NCBI RefSeq assembly: GCF_900090265.1
Contig: NZ_LT607752.1
Span: 4,216,001-4,280,000 of the forward strand
Length of the DNA stretch: 64,000 nucleotides
DNA from: Micromonospora rifamycinica
GTDB taxonomy: Bacteria; Actinomycetota; Actinomycetes; Mycobacteriales; Micromonosporaceae
Direction of reading: 5' to 3'
The translations under genes were made by a program, and so were the position numbers. The first letter of the stretch is position 1; the number at the start of each line of letters is the position of its first letter. Shown here piece after piece: positions 35,382 through 43,713 of this stretch. Below the pieces are notes generated by a model, which saw only the letters and a list, made by a program, of their open reading frames with translations, made no database searches and was not told where the DNA came from.

Positions 35382-35759
35382 TCAGCGGGCCTTCTTGGTG
35401 GCCCGCTTGCGCGGCGGCGTGAGGAGGTCGGCGATCGTGGCGATCGCCGACGGCACCAGCCGGTAGTAGGCCCACACACCACGCTTCTCCCGCTCCAGCA
35501 AGCCGGCCTCGGTGAGGATGCGGAGGTGGTGGCTGACCGTCGGCTGCGAGAGGCCGAGCGGCGCGGTGAGGTCACACACGCACGCTTCGCCCTCGGGCGC
35601 CGACTGGATCAGGCTGAGCAGCCGCAGCCGGGCGGGGTCGGCGAGGGCCTTGAGGACCCCCGCCAGCCGCTCGGCGTCGGCACGTTCGATCGGCTCGCCG
35701 GCAAGCGGCGAGATCTGAGGCATGGTCATTTCAGCCAACGCAGTTCCCACGTATTCCAT
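35382..35759 (-). CDS. ArsR-family metal-responsive repressor
   Basis: 125 residues if started at the ATG at 35759; a GTG at 35750 has better spacing from GGAAGG and may be the true start. Winged-helix ArsR fold: LKALADPARLRLLSLI, then ACVCDLTAPLGLSQPTVSHHLRIL. The CVC in the alpha-3 region is the classic soft-metal/arsenic site (CVCDL). The Lys/Arg-rich tail ends RKRATKKAR. No arsenic or metal efflux gene is adjacent, so the regulated target is unknown. Confidence 0.88.
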   Translation of the reverse strand: MEYVGTALAEMTMPQISPLAGEPIERADAERLAGVLKALADPARLRLLSLIQSAPEGEACVCDLTAPLGLSQPTVSHHLRILTEAGLLEREKRGVWAYYRLVPSAIATIADLLTPPRKRATKKAR

Positions 35760-35816
35760 CCTTCCACCAGCAGCATCGATCCGCCTGCATATCAGCAGAT
35801 CCGAATCGGCAAATTT

Positions 35817-36356
35817 TTACGCCACAAGGCCGAGGTCAGCCAACGTAAAGGCCGCCCGATACGGCAGTCCGGCGGCTCGTACCACGTCGCCGGCGCCCCG
35901 ATCGACGACGACCGCCACACCCACGACCTCCGCCCCGGCCTCGCGTAGAGCTTCGACGGCCGTCAGCACGCTGCCGCCCGTCGTCGAGGTGTCCTCCACC
36001 GCCAGTACCCGCCGGCCGGCCACCTCAGGACCCTCGATCCGCCGTTGGAGACCGTGCGCCTTGCCGGCCTTGCGGACGACGAAGGCGTCCAGGGGGCGAG
36101 CGGTCTCCGCGGCGGCGTGCAACATCGAGATGCCGATCGGATCGGCACCCAGGGTCAACCCACCGACCGCGTCGTAATTCCAGTCGGCGGTCAGCTCCCG
36201 CATCACCCGACCGACCAGGGGAGCGGCCCGGTGATGGAGAGTCACGCGACGCAGATCGACGTACCACTCCGCCTCCCGCCCCGAGGAGAGCACGACCCGG
36301 CCATGGACCACAGCCAGGTCAGTGATGAATTTACGCAGGTCGTCGTGGTCCCCCAT
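35817..36356 (-). CDS. pyrE: orotate phosphoribosyltransferase
   Basis: 179 residues from ATG. The PRPP-binding motif RVLAVEDTSTTGGSVLTAVE is intact, with the substrate region LTLGADPIGISMLHA and the loop VRKAGKAHGLQRRIEG. It makes OMP from orotate and PRPP in pyrimidine synthesis. It is slightly short, as in other actinobacterial PyrE proteins. The ArsR gene lies 57 bp downstream on the same strand. Confidence 0.94.
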   Translation of the reverse strand: MGDHDDLRKFITDLAVVHGRVVLSSGREAEWYVDLRRVTLHHRAAPLVGRVMRELTADWNYDAVGGLTLGADPIGISMLHAAAETARPLDAFVVRKAGKAHGLQRRIEGPEVAGRRVLAVEDTSTTGGSVLTAVEALREAGAEVVGVAVVVDRGAGDVVRAAGLPYRAAFTLADLGLVA

Positions 36357-36523
36357 GCCGATAGAGGGTACTGCTCAAGTCTGTGCGACGTGTGTGCGGC
36401 CCACCCGGATCCGTCGCATGAGCGACCGATGGCTGGCGATGGACGGCTACGCTGCGCGATCACACGGACAGAGTTGTGGTTCGATGTCAGGCCGACCGGG
36501 CGTCGTCCGGCACCGGCGGAAAC

Positions 36524-37333
36524 TCACCGCCCGGTCGGGTCGACCCGCCCCCGCCGGTCCCGGAAGGCGCTGCGCAACAGCCGGCGCGGCACGTGCCGCA
36601 GGCTGGCCACGGCCAGCTTGTACCTCCAGTCAGGAACGCTGACGGTTTTGCCTTTCCGCAGGTCACGCAGGGCTTCGGCGACCACGTCGTCGGCCCGCAG
36701 CCAGATCCAGCCCGGCATGCTGGACATGTCGATGCCGGCGCGTTCGTGATACCCGGTTCGGGTGTAGCCGGGGCAGAGAGCCATCACGTGTACGCCCGAC
36801 GCGCGCACCGATTGCCCGATCGACTCGCTGAAACTGGTCACCCAGGCCTTGCTGGCCGGATAGGTGGAGCCCGGCATCACCGGGCCGAATCCGGCGACCG
36901 AAGAGACATTAATCACTGCCCCATCGCCGCGCGTGGTCATCGGGCCGAGGGCCGCCAGAGTGAGCCGCAACACCGCATGGACATTCAGCCGCAGCAATTG
37001 GATCTCGTCGGCGACGGTGGAACGCAGAAACGGCCGGCTGAGGCTGGTGCCCGCATTGTTGACCAGTAGGTGCACCGGATCCCCGGTGGCGAGCCGCCGT
37101 TCCACCCGGGCGCAGCCGTCGTCGGTGGACAGGTCGGCCGGGATGGTCTCCACCCGGATGCCGTGCCGGTCGGCCGTCTCGGCGGCGGCGGTGGCGAGCC
37201 GGTCGGCGTCCCTGGCCACCAGGACGAGGTCCCAGCCCTCGGCGGCGAGCTGCCGGGCGAACGACTCGCCGATACCGGCGGTGGCACCGGTGATCAGCGC
37301 GCGGCGGCCCCGGGCCGGTCGGTCGGCGGTCAC
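36524..37333 (-). CDS. short-chain dehydrogenase/reductase
   Basis: 269 residues from GTG with GAGGAG upstream. Classical SDR motifs: TGATAGIGESFA at 15-26, NNAGTS near 93, Ser in INVSSVAG, and YPASK as the Tyr-Lys pair. The C-terminal 40 residues are basic, ending RRLLRSAFRDRRG. NADP-dependent oxidoreductase; substrate unknown. It follows the membrane-protein gene by 9 bp, so the two are probably cotranscribed. Confidence 0.9.
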   Translation of the reverse strand: MTADRPARGRRALITGATAGIGESFARQLAAEGWDLVLVARDADRLATAAAETADRHGIRVETIPADLSTDDGCARVERRLATGDPVHLLVNNAGTSLSRPFLRSTVADEIQLLRLNVHAVLRLTLAALGPMTTRGDGAVINVSSVAGFGPVMPGSTYPASKAWVTSFSESIGQSVRASGVHVMALCPGYTRTGYHERAGIDMSSMPGWIWLRADDVVAEALRDLRKGKTVSVPDWRYKLAVASLRHVPRRLLRSAFRDRRGRVDPTGR

Positions 37334-37342
37334 TGTTGCTCC

Positions 37343-38032
37343 TCAGCGGTGTGGCGGCGCCGGCGGGACGGTGCCGTGGGGTGGCGCGGGGACGGGGGTG
37401 GTGCCGTGGGGTGCAGCGGTGCCGGCTGCCGGGGCGGGGCCAGGTGCCGGGGTGGGGAGCACCGGCCGGTGGGGGGCGAACCAGGTGTTCGCCGACGGCA
37501 GGCCCAGCAGCACGGCCACCACCAGGTAGCCGAGGGCCTGACCCGCCGAGACCCCCGCGTTCGCCGGGATCCACCAGGACGGGTAGGCCTCCCCGAGGGT
37601 GCCGAACAGGTCGGCGACACCCTGGTCACCAGCGCCCAACCGCACCGGCGCGGCCCGCTGCCCGGCCAGCACGACCAGCGCGCACCCACCGGCGAGCAGG
37701 CCCAGCCCGCAGACCGCCCAGACGATGATCCTGGCCGCCCGCCGCCGGGCGAGCAGCCCACCGGCGAGGCCGACCAGCAGCAGCCCCACCAGCACCGTCA
37801 ACACCGCCGCGCCGATCGTGCTGAGCCGGAGCAGCCGGACCAGGCCGTCGACGTCCCCCGGCCCGGCGGCGGTGCCGGCGGCGGCGGAACGGAACCGGTC
37901 CACTGTGCCGCCCAGGGCGAGCAGGATGGTCACCGCGTAGGCCCCGGCGGCCAGCGCCATCAGCCCGAGCAGCGCCGCCGCCGCGCTGACGGCCGCCGGC
38001 CGGCGAACCGCCACCTGATCCGGGTACGACAC
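37343..38032 (-). CDS. membrane protein with four helices and Pro-rich tail
   Basis: 229 residues from GTG. Hydrophobic segments are near 15-40, 70-97, 100-125 and 160-182. The segment YPSWWIPANAG resembles LPSWYNPVSTLLG of the gene at 38106-38957, so the two look like paralogues. The tail is Pro/Ala/Gly-rich. The start codon and its GGAGGG ribosome site lie in the 3' arm of a long hairpin. Function unknown. Confidence 0.75.
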   Translation of the reverse strand: MSYPDQVAVRRPAAVSAAAALLGLMALAAGAYAVTILLALGGTVDRFRSAAAGTAAGPGDVDGLVRLLRLSTIGAAVLTVLVGLLLVGLAGGLLARRRAARIIVWAVCGLGLLAGGCALVVLAGQRAAPVRLGAGDQGVADLFGTLGEAYPSWWIPANAGVSAGQALGYLVVAVLLGLPSANTWFAPHRPVLPTPAPGPAPAAGTAAPHGTTPVPAPPHGTVPPAPPHR

Positions 38033-38085
38033 GACGATTCCCTCCGGTAGGCCTCGGTGTGCAACCTACTCGGAGGGAATCGTCG
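38032..38085 (-). promoter_or_regulatory. long hairpin that would hide the ribosome site of the 38032 gene
   Basis: On the minus strand a 21-nt 5' arm (38085 down to 38065) pairs with a 20-nt 3' arm (38051 down to 38032), with one bulged base and a 13-nt loop. The 3' arm contains GGAGGG and runs into the GTG; the 5' arm contains CCCTCC. Translation should be low unless the hairpin melts or is opened. It could alternatively be a terminator for the gene at 38106. Confidence 0.7.
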
Positions 38086-38105
38086 CTGTCGTTGTTACGC
38101 GCCCG

Positions 38106-38957
38106 TCAGCTGCCGGCGGGCCGCTGCGGGTCGTCCGGTCCGCTGCCTCCGGCGGGCCGGTCCGGCTCCCCGCCCGACGGCGGCGGCGACCAGGACGAGC
38201 CGTCGGACGGCGGGGACTGGTCCGGCACGCCCGGGGTGGAGCCCGGACCGGCCGGGGCCGACTGACCGGGAGCACCGGGCTGACCGGGAGCACCGGGCTG
38301 CGGGTAGCCGGGCGTGGCCGGGTAGCCCGGGGTAGCCGGGTAGCCCGGAGCGGCCGGATAGGCGGCACCCGGAACCGGCGGTTCCCAGCCCGCCTTGGGC
38401 TTGCGGAAGAACTCGTTGGACTGCGGCAGGGCGAGCAGGATCAGCGCCGCCAGCAGGGCGAGCAGGCTGACCACCCCGAGCAGGGTGCTGACCGGGTTGT
38501 ACCAGGAGGGCAGCACGGCGTTCATGCTGCGCTCAAGCTCGTCGGCGCTCGGCGCGTCCCCGGAGGTGGAGCCGGCGGAACCGCTGAAGCCCGCGGCGCC
38601 GTTGACCAGCCCACCGCCGACGCAGCAGACCATGATGCCGCCGACCACCCAGGTGGCGATCCGGCTGCCGTTCTTGCCCCGGTTGTTGAAGATCGCCAGG
38701 ACGACGAGGGCCAGCGCGATGAGCAGCAGCACGACGGACGCGCCGACGGCGAAGACCACGACGGCGGTGCCGAGCCCCTCGACCTCGCTGGCGGTCCCCT
38801 CGAACGCGTCCTCGAACGCCTGACGGAGTTTGCCGCTGATCGCGAGGGTCAGGATCAACCCGATCAGTTGGAGCGCCGCGAAGAACATCAGCAGATAGCT
38901 GGAGAGTGTCACCAGACCCGGACGGGTCCGAGCGGGCGTGCTGTGGGAATCGACCAT
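38106..38957 (-). CDS. membrane protein with Pro/Gly-rich repeat tail
   Basis: 283 residues from ATG with GGAAGGAGA upstream. Four hydrophobic segments: about 20-42, 70-92, 102-120 and 155-180. After NEFFRKPKAGWEP the tail contains PGYPATPGYPATPGYP and PGAPGQPGAPGQ repeats and is probably cytoplasmic. Related to the next gene (37343-38032). Function unknown. Confidence 0.75.
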   Translation of the reverse strand: MVDSHSTPARTRPGLVTLSSYLLMFFAALQLIGLILTLAISGKLRQAFEDAFEGTASEVEGLGTAVVVFAVGASVVLLLIALALVVLAIFNNRGKNGSRIATWVVGGIMVCCVGGGLVNGAAGFSGSAGSTSGDAPSADELERSMNAVLPSWYNPVSTLLGVVSLLALLAALILLALPQSNEFFRKPKAGWEPPVPGAAYPAAPGYPATPGYPATPGYPQPGAPGQPGAPGQSAPAGPGSTPGVPDQSPPSDGSSWSPPPSGGEPDRPAGGSGPDDPQRPAGS

Positions 38958-39171
38958 GATTCTCCTTCCTAGATCACGGCACCACGGTAACGTCCGCAGG
39001 CCCGTCGTACCGGGTACGACGGTGCCGTACCCGGTGACGGACCTGCCGAATCACCCGCGCCCCACGGGCGCCTCCGCGACCGAACCCGATCAGGTTCACG
39101 GACGGCCCGGGGTTCGCGGACACCCGGGCGTCGCGGAGCAGTCGGACCGCGGGGGTCGCGCCGCGCCCCGG

Positions 39172-40179
39172 TCAGGAGTCGCGGACCAGCCGGCGGTGTT
39201 CGGCGGTCACCACGGCGAGCAGCAGCAGGTCCACCCCCAGCCCGGTCACCGCGTCGAACTGGTTGACCGTGAAGTTGAAGATCTGCCCGAACAGCAGGTC
39301 GACCAGGAGGGCCAGCTTGAACAGCCGGAACGCGGCCCGCCGGTCGTCGCGGAGCAGGAACGCGGCGCGGATGCTCAACACCCCGGCGACCAGCGCCGAG
39401 GCGGACACCCCGAGCACCGCCCCCCACTCGCCGGCCTGGTCCAGTTCGCCGGTCACCCCCTCGGTGGTCACCACCACCACCGTCGCCACCGGCTCGACGA
39501 CCAGGTAGGCGACCACCAGCAGGACCACCCAGCGCTGGGCGGTCAGCCGGACCAACGCGTCGCGCAGCCGGGCCACCCAGGGCTGCCAGAACCGCCGGGG
39601 CGGCGGTTCCCGGCGCGGCACCACGTCCAGCAGCGCGGACACCGCCGACTCGACCTCCGGGCCGGCGCCCCGGACCAGCCGCAGGGTGGCCACCCGCCGC
39701 CGGTCGGTGAGCCCCCGGCCGACCCCGCCGACGATCACGTCCAGCGCGTTCGCGACCCGTTCCCCGGGGGTCAGCCGGACCCGTTCACGCAGCGCCTGGG
39801 TGATCACCACCAGCAGGGCGAAGACCGCGTAGATGATCCCGGCGGCCGGGCGGTAGAAGTAGTTGGTGCCGGCGGTGACGAACTTGCCGACCTCGTCGAT
39901 GAAGAGCCCGAAGCCGATCCCGGCGAGCACCGCACCGGCCATCCGGGCGGCCCCGCCGAGGAACACCAGCGCCACGCCCAGGCCGACGGTCATCAGCAGG
40001 CCGCCCCAGAGCACGTGCGCGATGTGCAGGCCGCCGCCGCCGAGCTGCGGGTAGCCGGTCGCCCGCAGGAACGCCCGGGTGACCAGCACCGTCGCCACCC
40101 CGGACAGCACGAACGCCTGGAGGTACGCCGCAGCGTCCACCGCACGCGGTGGCAGCCGACGGCGCGACGACGGTGACAC
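39172..40179 (-). CDS. polytopic membrane protein, conserved unknown
   Basis: 335 residues from GTG (VSPSSRRRLPPRAVDAAAYLQ), starting 10 bp after the spermidine-synthase-like gene. Seven or more hydrophobic segments flank a cytoplasmic middle (LRERVRLTPGERVANALDVI). Acidic residues sit within helices (FIDEVGKFVTAGTNYFY). Position puts it last in the 45028-39172 gene cluster. No family is recognised. Confidence 0.7.
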   Translation of the reverse strand: MSPSSRRRLPPRAVDAAAYLQAFVLSGVATVLVTRAFLRATGYPQLGGGGLHIAHVLWGGLLMTVGLGVALVFLGGAARMAGAVLAGIGFGLFIDEVGKFVTAGTNYFYRPAAGIIYAVFALLVVITQALRERVRLTPGERVANALDVIVGGVGRGLTDRRRVATLRLVRGAGPEVESAVSALLDVVPRREPPPRRFWQPWVARLRDALVRLTAQRWVVLLVVAYLVVEPVATVVVVTTEGVTGELDQAGEWGAVLGVSASALVAGVLSIRAAFLLRDDRRAAFRLFKLALLVDLLFGQIFNFTVNQFDAVTGLGVDLLLLAVVTAEHRRLVRDS

Positions 40180-40189
40180 CAGTCCGAGG

Positions 40190-41767
40190 CTAGTAGCCGC
40201 GCCACTCGCTGCGGGCGTAGTCGAGCACCCTGGGCCGCAACAGGGTGGAGGCGGGTACGTCCAGCCGGCCCCGGTCGGCGGGGAAGGCCGCCGCCGCCCG
40301 CAGCACCGCCGGATCGAGGAACCGCAACCGGGGCGCGTCGGCCGGCAGCTCCAGCACCGGCGGGGTGCCGCCCGGGGCGGCGAGCACGAATCCCCAGTCA
40401 CCGAAGGACGGCACGTCGACGTGGTACGGCGCGGTGGCGAAACCGGCCGCGCGTACCGACGCCTCGATCGACCAGTACGACCGGGGAGCGAAGTACGGCG
40501 ACCCGGACTGCACCACCAGCCGGCCGCCCTCGGCGAGCACCGCGCGGATCAGCGTGTAGAACTCGACCGTGTAGAGCTTGGCGGTGGCCGTCTCGTCCGG
40601 GTCGGGCAGATCCGCGACCACCACGTCGAAGCGTTCCGTGGCGGTACGCAGCCAGCCGAAGGCGTCGGTGTTCAGCACCCGGACCCGGGGGTCGTCGAGG
40701 GAGCCACCGTTGAGCGCGCGGAGCTGCGGCTCGGAGCGGGCCAGCGCCACCACCGCCGGGTCGAGATCGACCACTGTCACCCGGCGCACGTCCGGATAGC
40801 GCAGGATCTCGCGGACGGCGAGGCCGTCGCCGGCACCGAGGACCAGCACCTCGCCGCGCGGGCCGCGCATCGCCGGATGCACCAGCGCCTCGTGGTAGCG
40901 GTACTCGTCGATCGAGCTGAACTGGAGGTCACCGTTGAGGAACAGCCGCAGGTCGGTGTCGGGGTGGCCGACCTCGCGCACCGACCGGGTCAACACGATC
41001 TCCTGGTAACGGGAGCGTTCGGCGTGCACCACCGGATCCCGGTAGAGCTGCTGGCGGCTGGTCACCTCGAAGTCGGCGGCGGTGACCCAGGCGTACCCCA
41101 GGCAGAGGGCGACCACGACGGAGCCGGCGCCCAGCACGAGCCGCGCCCGGCGGCTCAGCTCGGCGCGGAACACCGTGCAGACCAGGGCGAGACCGGCCAC
41201 CGCGTTCACCGCGCCGACCACCAGGGCACCCTTGAGCTGGCCAAAGACCGGGATCAGCAGGAACGGGAAGGCCAGCCCGCCGAGCAGCGCGCCGACGTAG
41301 TCGGCGGCGAACAGGTCGGCGACCGCACTGCCGGCGGCCTGCTCACGGATGCGCTGCAGCATCACCATCAGCAACGGGATCTCCGCGCCGATCAGCAGAC
41401 CCAGCACGAACGCGGTGCCGACCAGCGCCGGGCCGTACAGGTCGAGCCAGGCGAACGCGGCGTAGAGGCCGAGCACCGACAGGCCGCCGAGCAGCGCCAG
41501 GGTCAGCTCGATCACCGCGAACGCGGCGGCGGCCCGGGGCTGCAACGGCTTGGCGACCAGCGCGCCGACCCCCATCGCGAAGACCATCACCCCGAGCACG
41601 ATCGACGCCTGCCCGACCGTGTCACCGATCAGGTAGCTGCCGAGCGCGACCAGAGCCAGCTCGTACACCAGGCCGCAGGCGGCGCAGACGAAGACCGCGA
41701 CCAGCACCGCCGCGCGGGCCAGCCGCCAGCGCGGCCGGACCGCCGGGGTGTCGTCGACCGTGGTCAC
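40190..41767 (-). CDS. membrane-fused spermidine-synthase-like protein
   Basis: 525 residues from GTG overlapping the upstream stop. About seven transmembrane helices (20-225) precede a spermidine-synthase-like SAM-fold domain: YQEIVLTR, RLFLNGDLQFSSIDEYRYHE, VLVLGAGDGLAVREIL, VVDLDPAVV and VVADLPDPDE. The proton-relay region keeps DLPDPDE rather than D[SA]TDP, so polyamine synthesis is not certain. Similar fusions occur beside DUF350 genes in many bacteria and may act in membrane stress. Confidence 0.87.
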   Translation of the reverse strand: MTTVDDTPAVRPRWRLARAAVLVAVFVCAACGLVYELALVALGSYLIGDTVGQASIVLGVMVFAMGVGALVAKPLQPRAAAAFAVIELTLALLGGLSVLGLYAAFAWLDLYGPALVGTAFVLGLLIGAEIPLLMVMLQRIREQAAGSAVADLFAADYVGALLGGLAFPFLLIPVFGQLKGALVVGAVNAVAGLALVCTVFRAELSRRARLVLGAGSVVVALCLGYAWVTAADFEVTSRQQLYRDPVVHAERSRYQEIVLTRSVREVGHPDTDLRLFLNGDLQFSSIDEYRYHEALVHPAMRGPRGEVLVLGAGDGLAVREILRYPDVRRVTVVDLDPAVVALARSEPQLRALNGGSLDDPRVRVLNTDAFGWLRTATERFDVVVADLPDPDETATAKLYTVEFYTLIRAVLAEGGRLVVQSGSPYFAPRSYWSIEASVRAAGFATAPYHVDVPSFGDWGFVLAAPGGTPPVLELPADAPRLRFLDPAVLRAAAAFPADRGRLDVPASTLLRPRVLDYARSEWRGY

Positions 41768-42516
41768 CGTGTCCCCCGGGTACGCCCGGCCGGGGCCGCC
41801 GCCCGCTGCCGGCCGCGCTGGACGAACCCGACGGTGATCAGCAGCGCGGCGACCAGCAGCAGACCGGCGGCGGCCAGCACCGTACCCCAGCGGTCGCGCC
41901 AGAAGTCGCTGCCGGTGTCCGGCAGCGGGGCCGCCACCGCGTCGGGGTCCGCGGACGGGGTGGCGGCCGGTGGTGCCGCCCCCGTCTCGGCGACCAGCAG
42001 CGGCAATGCCACGGCGGCGCGGCAGATCGCCCAGCCCGGGTCGTCCACGAACACGTCCTCGTGCAGGCCGAACCGGGTCAGGCCGGTATCGACGGCGTAG
42101 AGGTCGGCGCGGGAGAAGTCGCCCGAGCCGGAGACCGTGACCGTCGCCCAGTCGTTGCTCTCACTGCTCTCCGCGGTGTACATGACCCGGGCCCGGACCT
42201 CCACCCACCGGGGGCAGCGGGCGTCCTCGGTCACCGGCACCCCGTCGCCGAGGTTGGAGCCGACGCTCACCTCCGCGCCGGACGACCTCTCCAGCCGCCA
42301 GCCGTAGCAGATGCCCTGGCTCTCGGCCGCCTGCACGAGCAGCGGCACGGTGTCGGCGCGCTCGTCGGCCGCCGGGGCGGGCACGGTGGTGCCCCCGGAG
42401 TCCCGGTTGAAGATGCTGCTGCCCACGCAGACCACCACGACCAGGCCGAGGACGATCCAGACGACCCAGGCACCGGCGTTCTGTTTCGGCTTCGCCGGCT
42501 GCTTCGCCGTGGTCAT
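41764..42516 (-). CDS. bitopic membrane protein of the DUF350 cluster
   Basis: 250 residues from ATG overlapping the DUF350 stop (ATGA). One helix near 17-37 and another near 210-232 enclose an external domain with Cys in QGICYGW, DARCPRW and WAICRAAVA. Just before the second helix an Ala/Pro-rich stretch ends PLPDTGSDFW, reminiscent of an LPxTG motif but followed by a basic, Arg-rich tail. Function unknown; the coupling suggests it works with its neighbours. Confidence 0.72.
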   Translation of the reverse strand: MTTAKQPAKPKQNAGAWVVWIVLGLVVVVCVGSSIFNRDSGGTTVPAPAADERADTVPLLVQAAESQGICYGWRLERSSGAEVSVGSNLGDGVPVTEDARCPRWVEVRARVMYTAESSESNDWATVTVSGSGDFSRADLYAVDTGLTRFGLHEDVFVDDPGWAICRAAVALPLLVAETGAAPPAATPSADPDAVAAPLPDTGSDFWRDRWGTVLAAAGLLLVAALLITVGFVQRGRQRAAAPAGRTRGTR

Positions 42517-42938
42517 CAGCTGATGGCGGCGGCGATGATCGCGCCGGTGGCGAGGTGCACCACCGCCGACACCCAGACCGCCGGGTGCGGCTGCTGGTCG
42601 ACCAGCAGCGTGCCCAGCTTGCCCGGGGTCAACGCGTCGAGCAGCACGAACGCCAGGGCCATGATGACCAGGCCGACGATCCCGTACGCGGCGGAACCGA
42701 CCAGGCCGAGCAGGAAGTCGTCCTCGCTGGCGGCGATCGCGGCGACCACGATGATGCCGACGCCGGCCAGGTTCGAGGTGAGCAGCAGCGCCGCGTTGCG
42801 GTTGCGTTCGGTCCAGATCAGCTCATGGAGCTTGCCCGGGGTGGCCACGTCGACCAGCACGTAGCCGATGGCCATCAGGACGACGCCGACCACCCCGTAG
42901 GCGAGGGTGACCAGCAGATCGGTGACCAGGTTCTGCAC
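42516..42938 (-). CDS. DUF350 (YjfL-like) membrane protein
   Basis: 140 residues from GTG. Two tandem units of two helices each repeat the motif AYGVVGVVLMAIGYVLVD...TPGKLHELIW and AYGIVGLVIMALAFVLLD...TPGKLGTLL, diagnostic of DUF350. Such proteins accompany spermidine-synthase-like, DUF4178 and PspA-type genes. Located in the cytoplasmic membrane. Stop overlaps the next ATG. Confidence 0.88.
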   Translation of the reverse strand: MQNLVTDLLVTLAYGVVGVVLMAIGYVLVDVATPGKLHELIWTERNRNAALLLTSNLAGVGIIVVAAIAASEDDFLLGLVGSAAYGIVGLVIMALAFVLLDALTPGKLGTLLVDQQPHPAVWVSAVVHLATGAIIAAAIS

Positions 42939-42979
42939 AGCGTGCTCCAGGGGTTCGTTCGGTCGGGAATCGGTGGGCG

Positions 42980-43405
42980 CTACTTGCCGGAGCCGGGGCC
43001 GCCGCCGCGTACCGTACTGCCCCGCCCCCAGCCCCAGTGGTTGCCGACCGTCGAGTGGTAGCGCGGGTAGGCGGTACGCATCCGCTCCAGCAGGATCAGC
43101 GAGCCGGCCGCGATCGGCAGGATCACCAGCGAATCGTCGTCGTAGCGCAGGTAGACGCCGCTGCCGTCGACGTACTGGTCGGCCGGCTTCCAGGCGCCGG
43201 TGACGTCGTCCGCCACCTGGCTCGGGGTCCGGTTCGAGGTGTACGCCATGGCGTCCCGCCCGATGTCCCGGCTCGCCGCCCGGGTGTAGCGGTCCTCGAT
43301 GTAACCCCGGGGGGAGAAGTTGCCGTAGAAGATGGCGAAGGCGGCGACCAGCGCACCGATGACCGCGAAGGCCACCCCCACCACGAACCAGCGTCGGTAC
43401 GTCAC
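42980..43405 (-). CDS. DUF4247 family membrane-anchored protein
   Basis: 141 residues from GTG. A single N-terminal helix (RRWFVVGVAFAVIGALVAAFAI) is followed by an external domain: YIEDRYTRAASRDIG, VDGSGVYLRYDDDSLVILP. The Gly/Ser/Arg tail is short. DUF4247 proteins are known from DUF350/DUF4178 clusters, supporting one functional unit. The gene begins 13 bp from a 59-bp tandem-repeat array. Confidence 0.82.
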   Translation of the reverse strand: MTYRRWFVVGVAFAVIGALVAAFAIFYGNFSPRGYIEDRYTRAASRDIGRDAMAYTSNRTPSQVADDVTGAWKPADQYVDGSGVYLRYDDDSLVILPIAAGSLILLERMRTAYPRYHSTVGNHWGWGRGSTVRGGGPGSGK

Positions 43406-43418
43406 CGGAACTCCTTTG

Positions 43419-43713
43419 TTCGCGACTGCGGGGCTCGCAAACCCGGCTCACTCCTCACGCTCACCGATCCCCCTCCGTTCGCGACTGCGGGGCTCGCAAA
43501 CCCGGCTCACTCCTCACGCTCACCGATCCCCCTCCGTTCGCGACTGCGGGGCTCGCAAACCCGGCTCACTCCTCACGCTCACCGATCCCCCTCCGTTCGC
43601 GACTGCGGGGCTCGCAAACCCGGCTCACTCCTCACGCTCACCGATCCCCCTCCGTTCGCGACTGCGGGGCTCGCAAACCCGGCTCACTCCTCACGCTCAC
43701 GGGGGCCTCCTCA
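43419..43713. repeat. 59-bp tandem repeat array (four full copies plus partial copies)
   Basis: Copies start at 43419, 43478, 43537, 43596 and 43655; the fifth diverges after 46 bp, and a degenerate fragment continues to about 43735. The unit begins TTCGCGACTGCGGGGCTCGC. The DUF2617 gene ends inside the fourth and fifth copies, whose minus strand gives VSVRSEPGLRAPQSRT. Copies are contiguous, with no spacers, so it is not a CRISPR. Confidence 0.95.

Noticed and set aside
41764..42516. LPDTG in the bitopic protein as a sortase signal
   Set aside because: The motif is followed by charged residues before the helix and the fit to a sorting signal is weak; not called a sortase substrate.
43419..43713. 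Regular repeat array as a CRISPR
   Set aside because: Copies are contiguous 59-bp units with no variable spacers and no cas genes.
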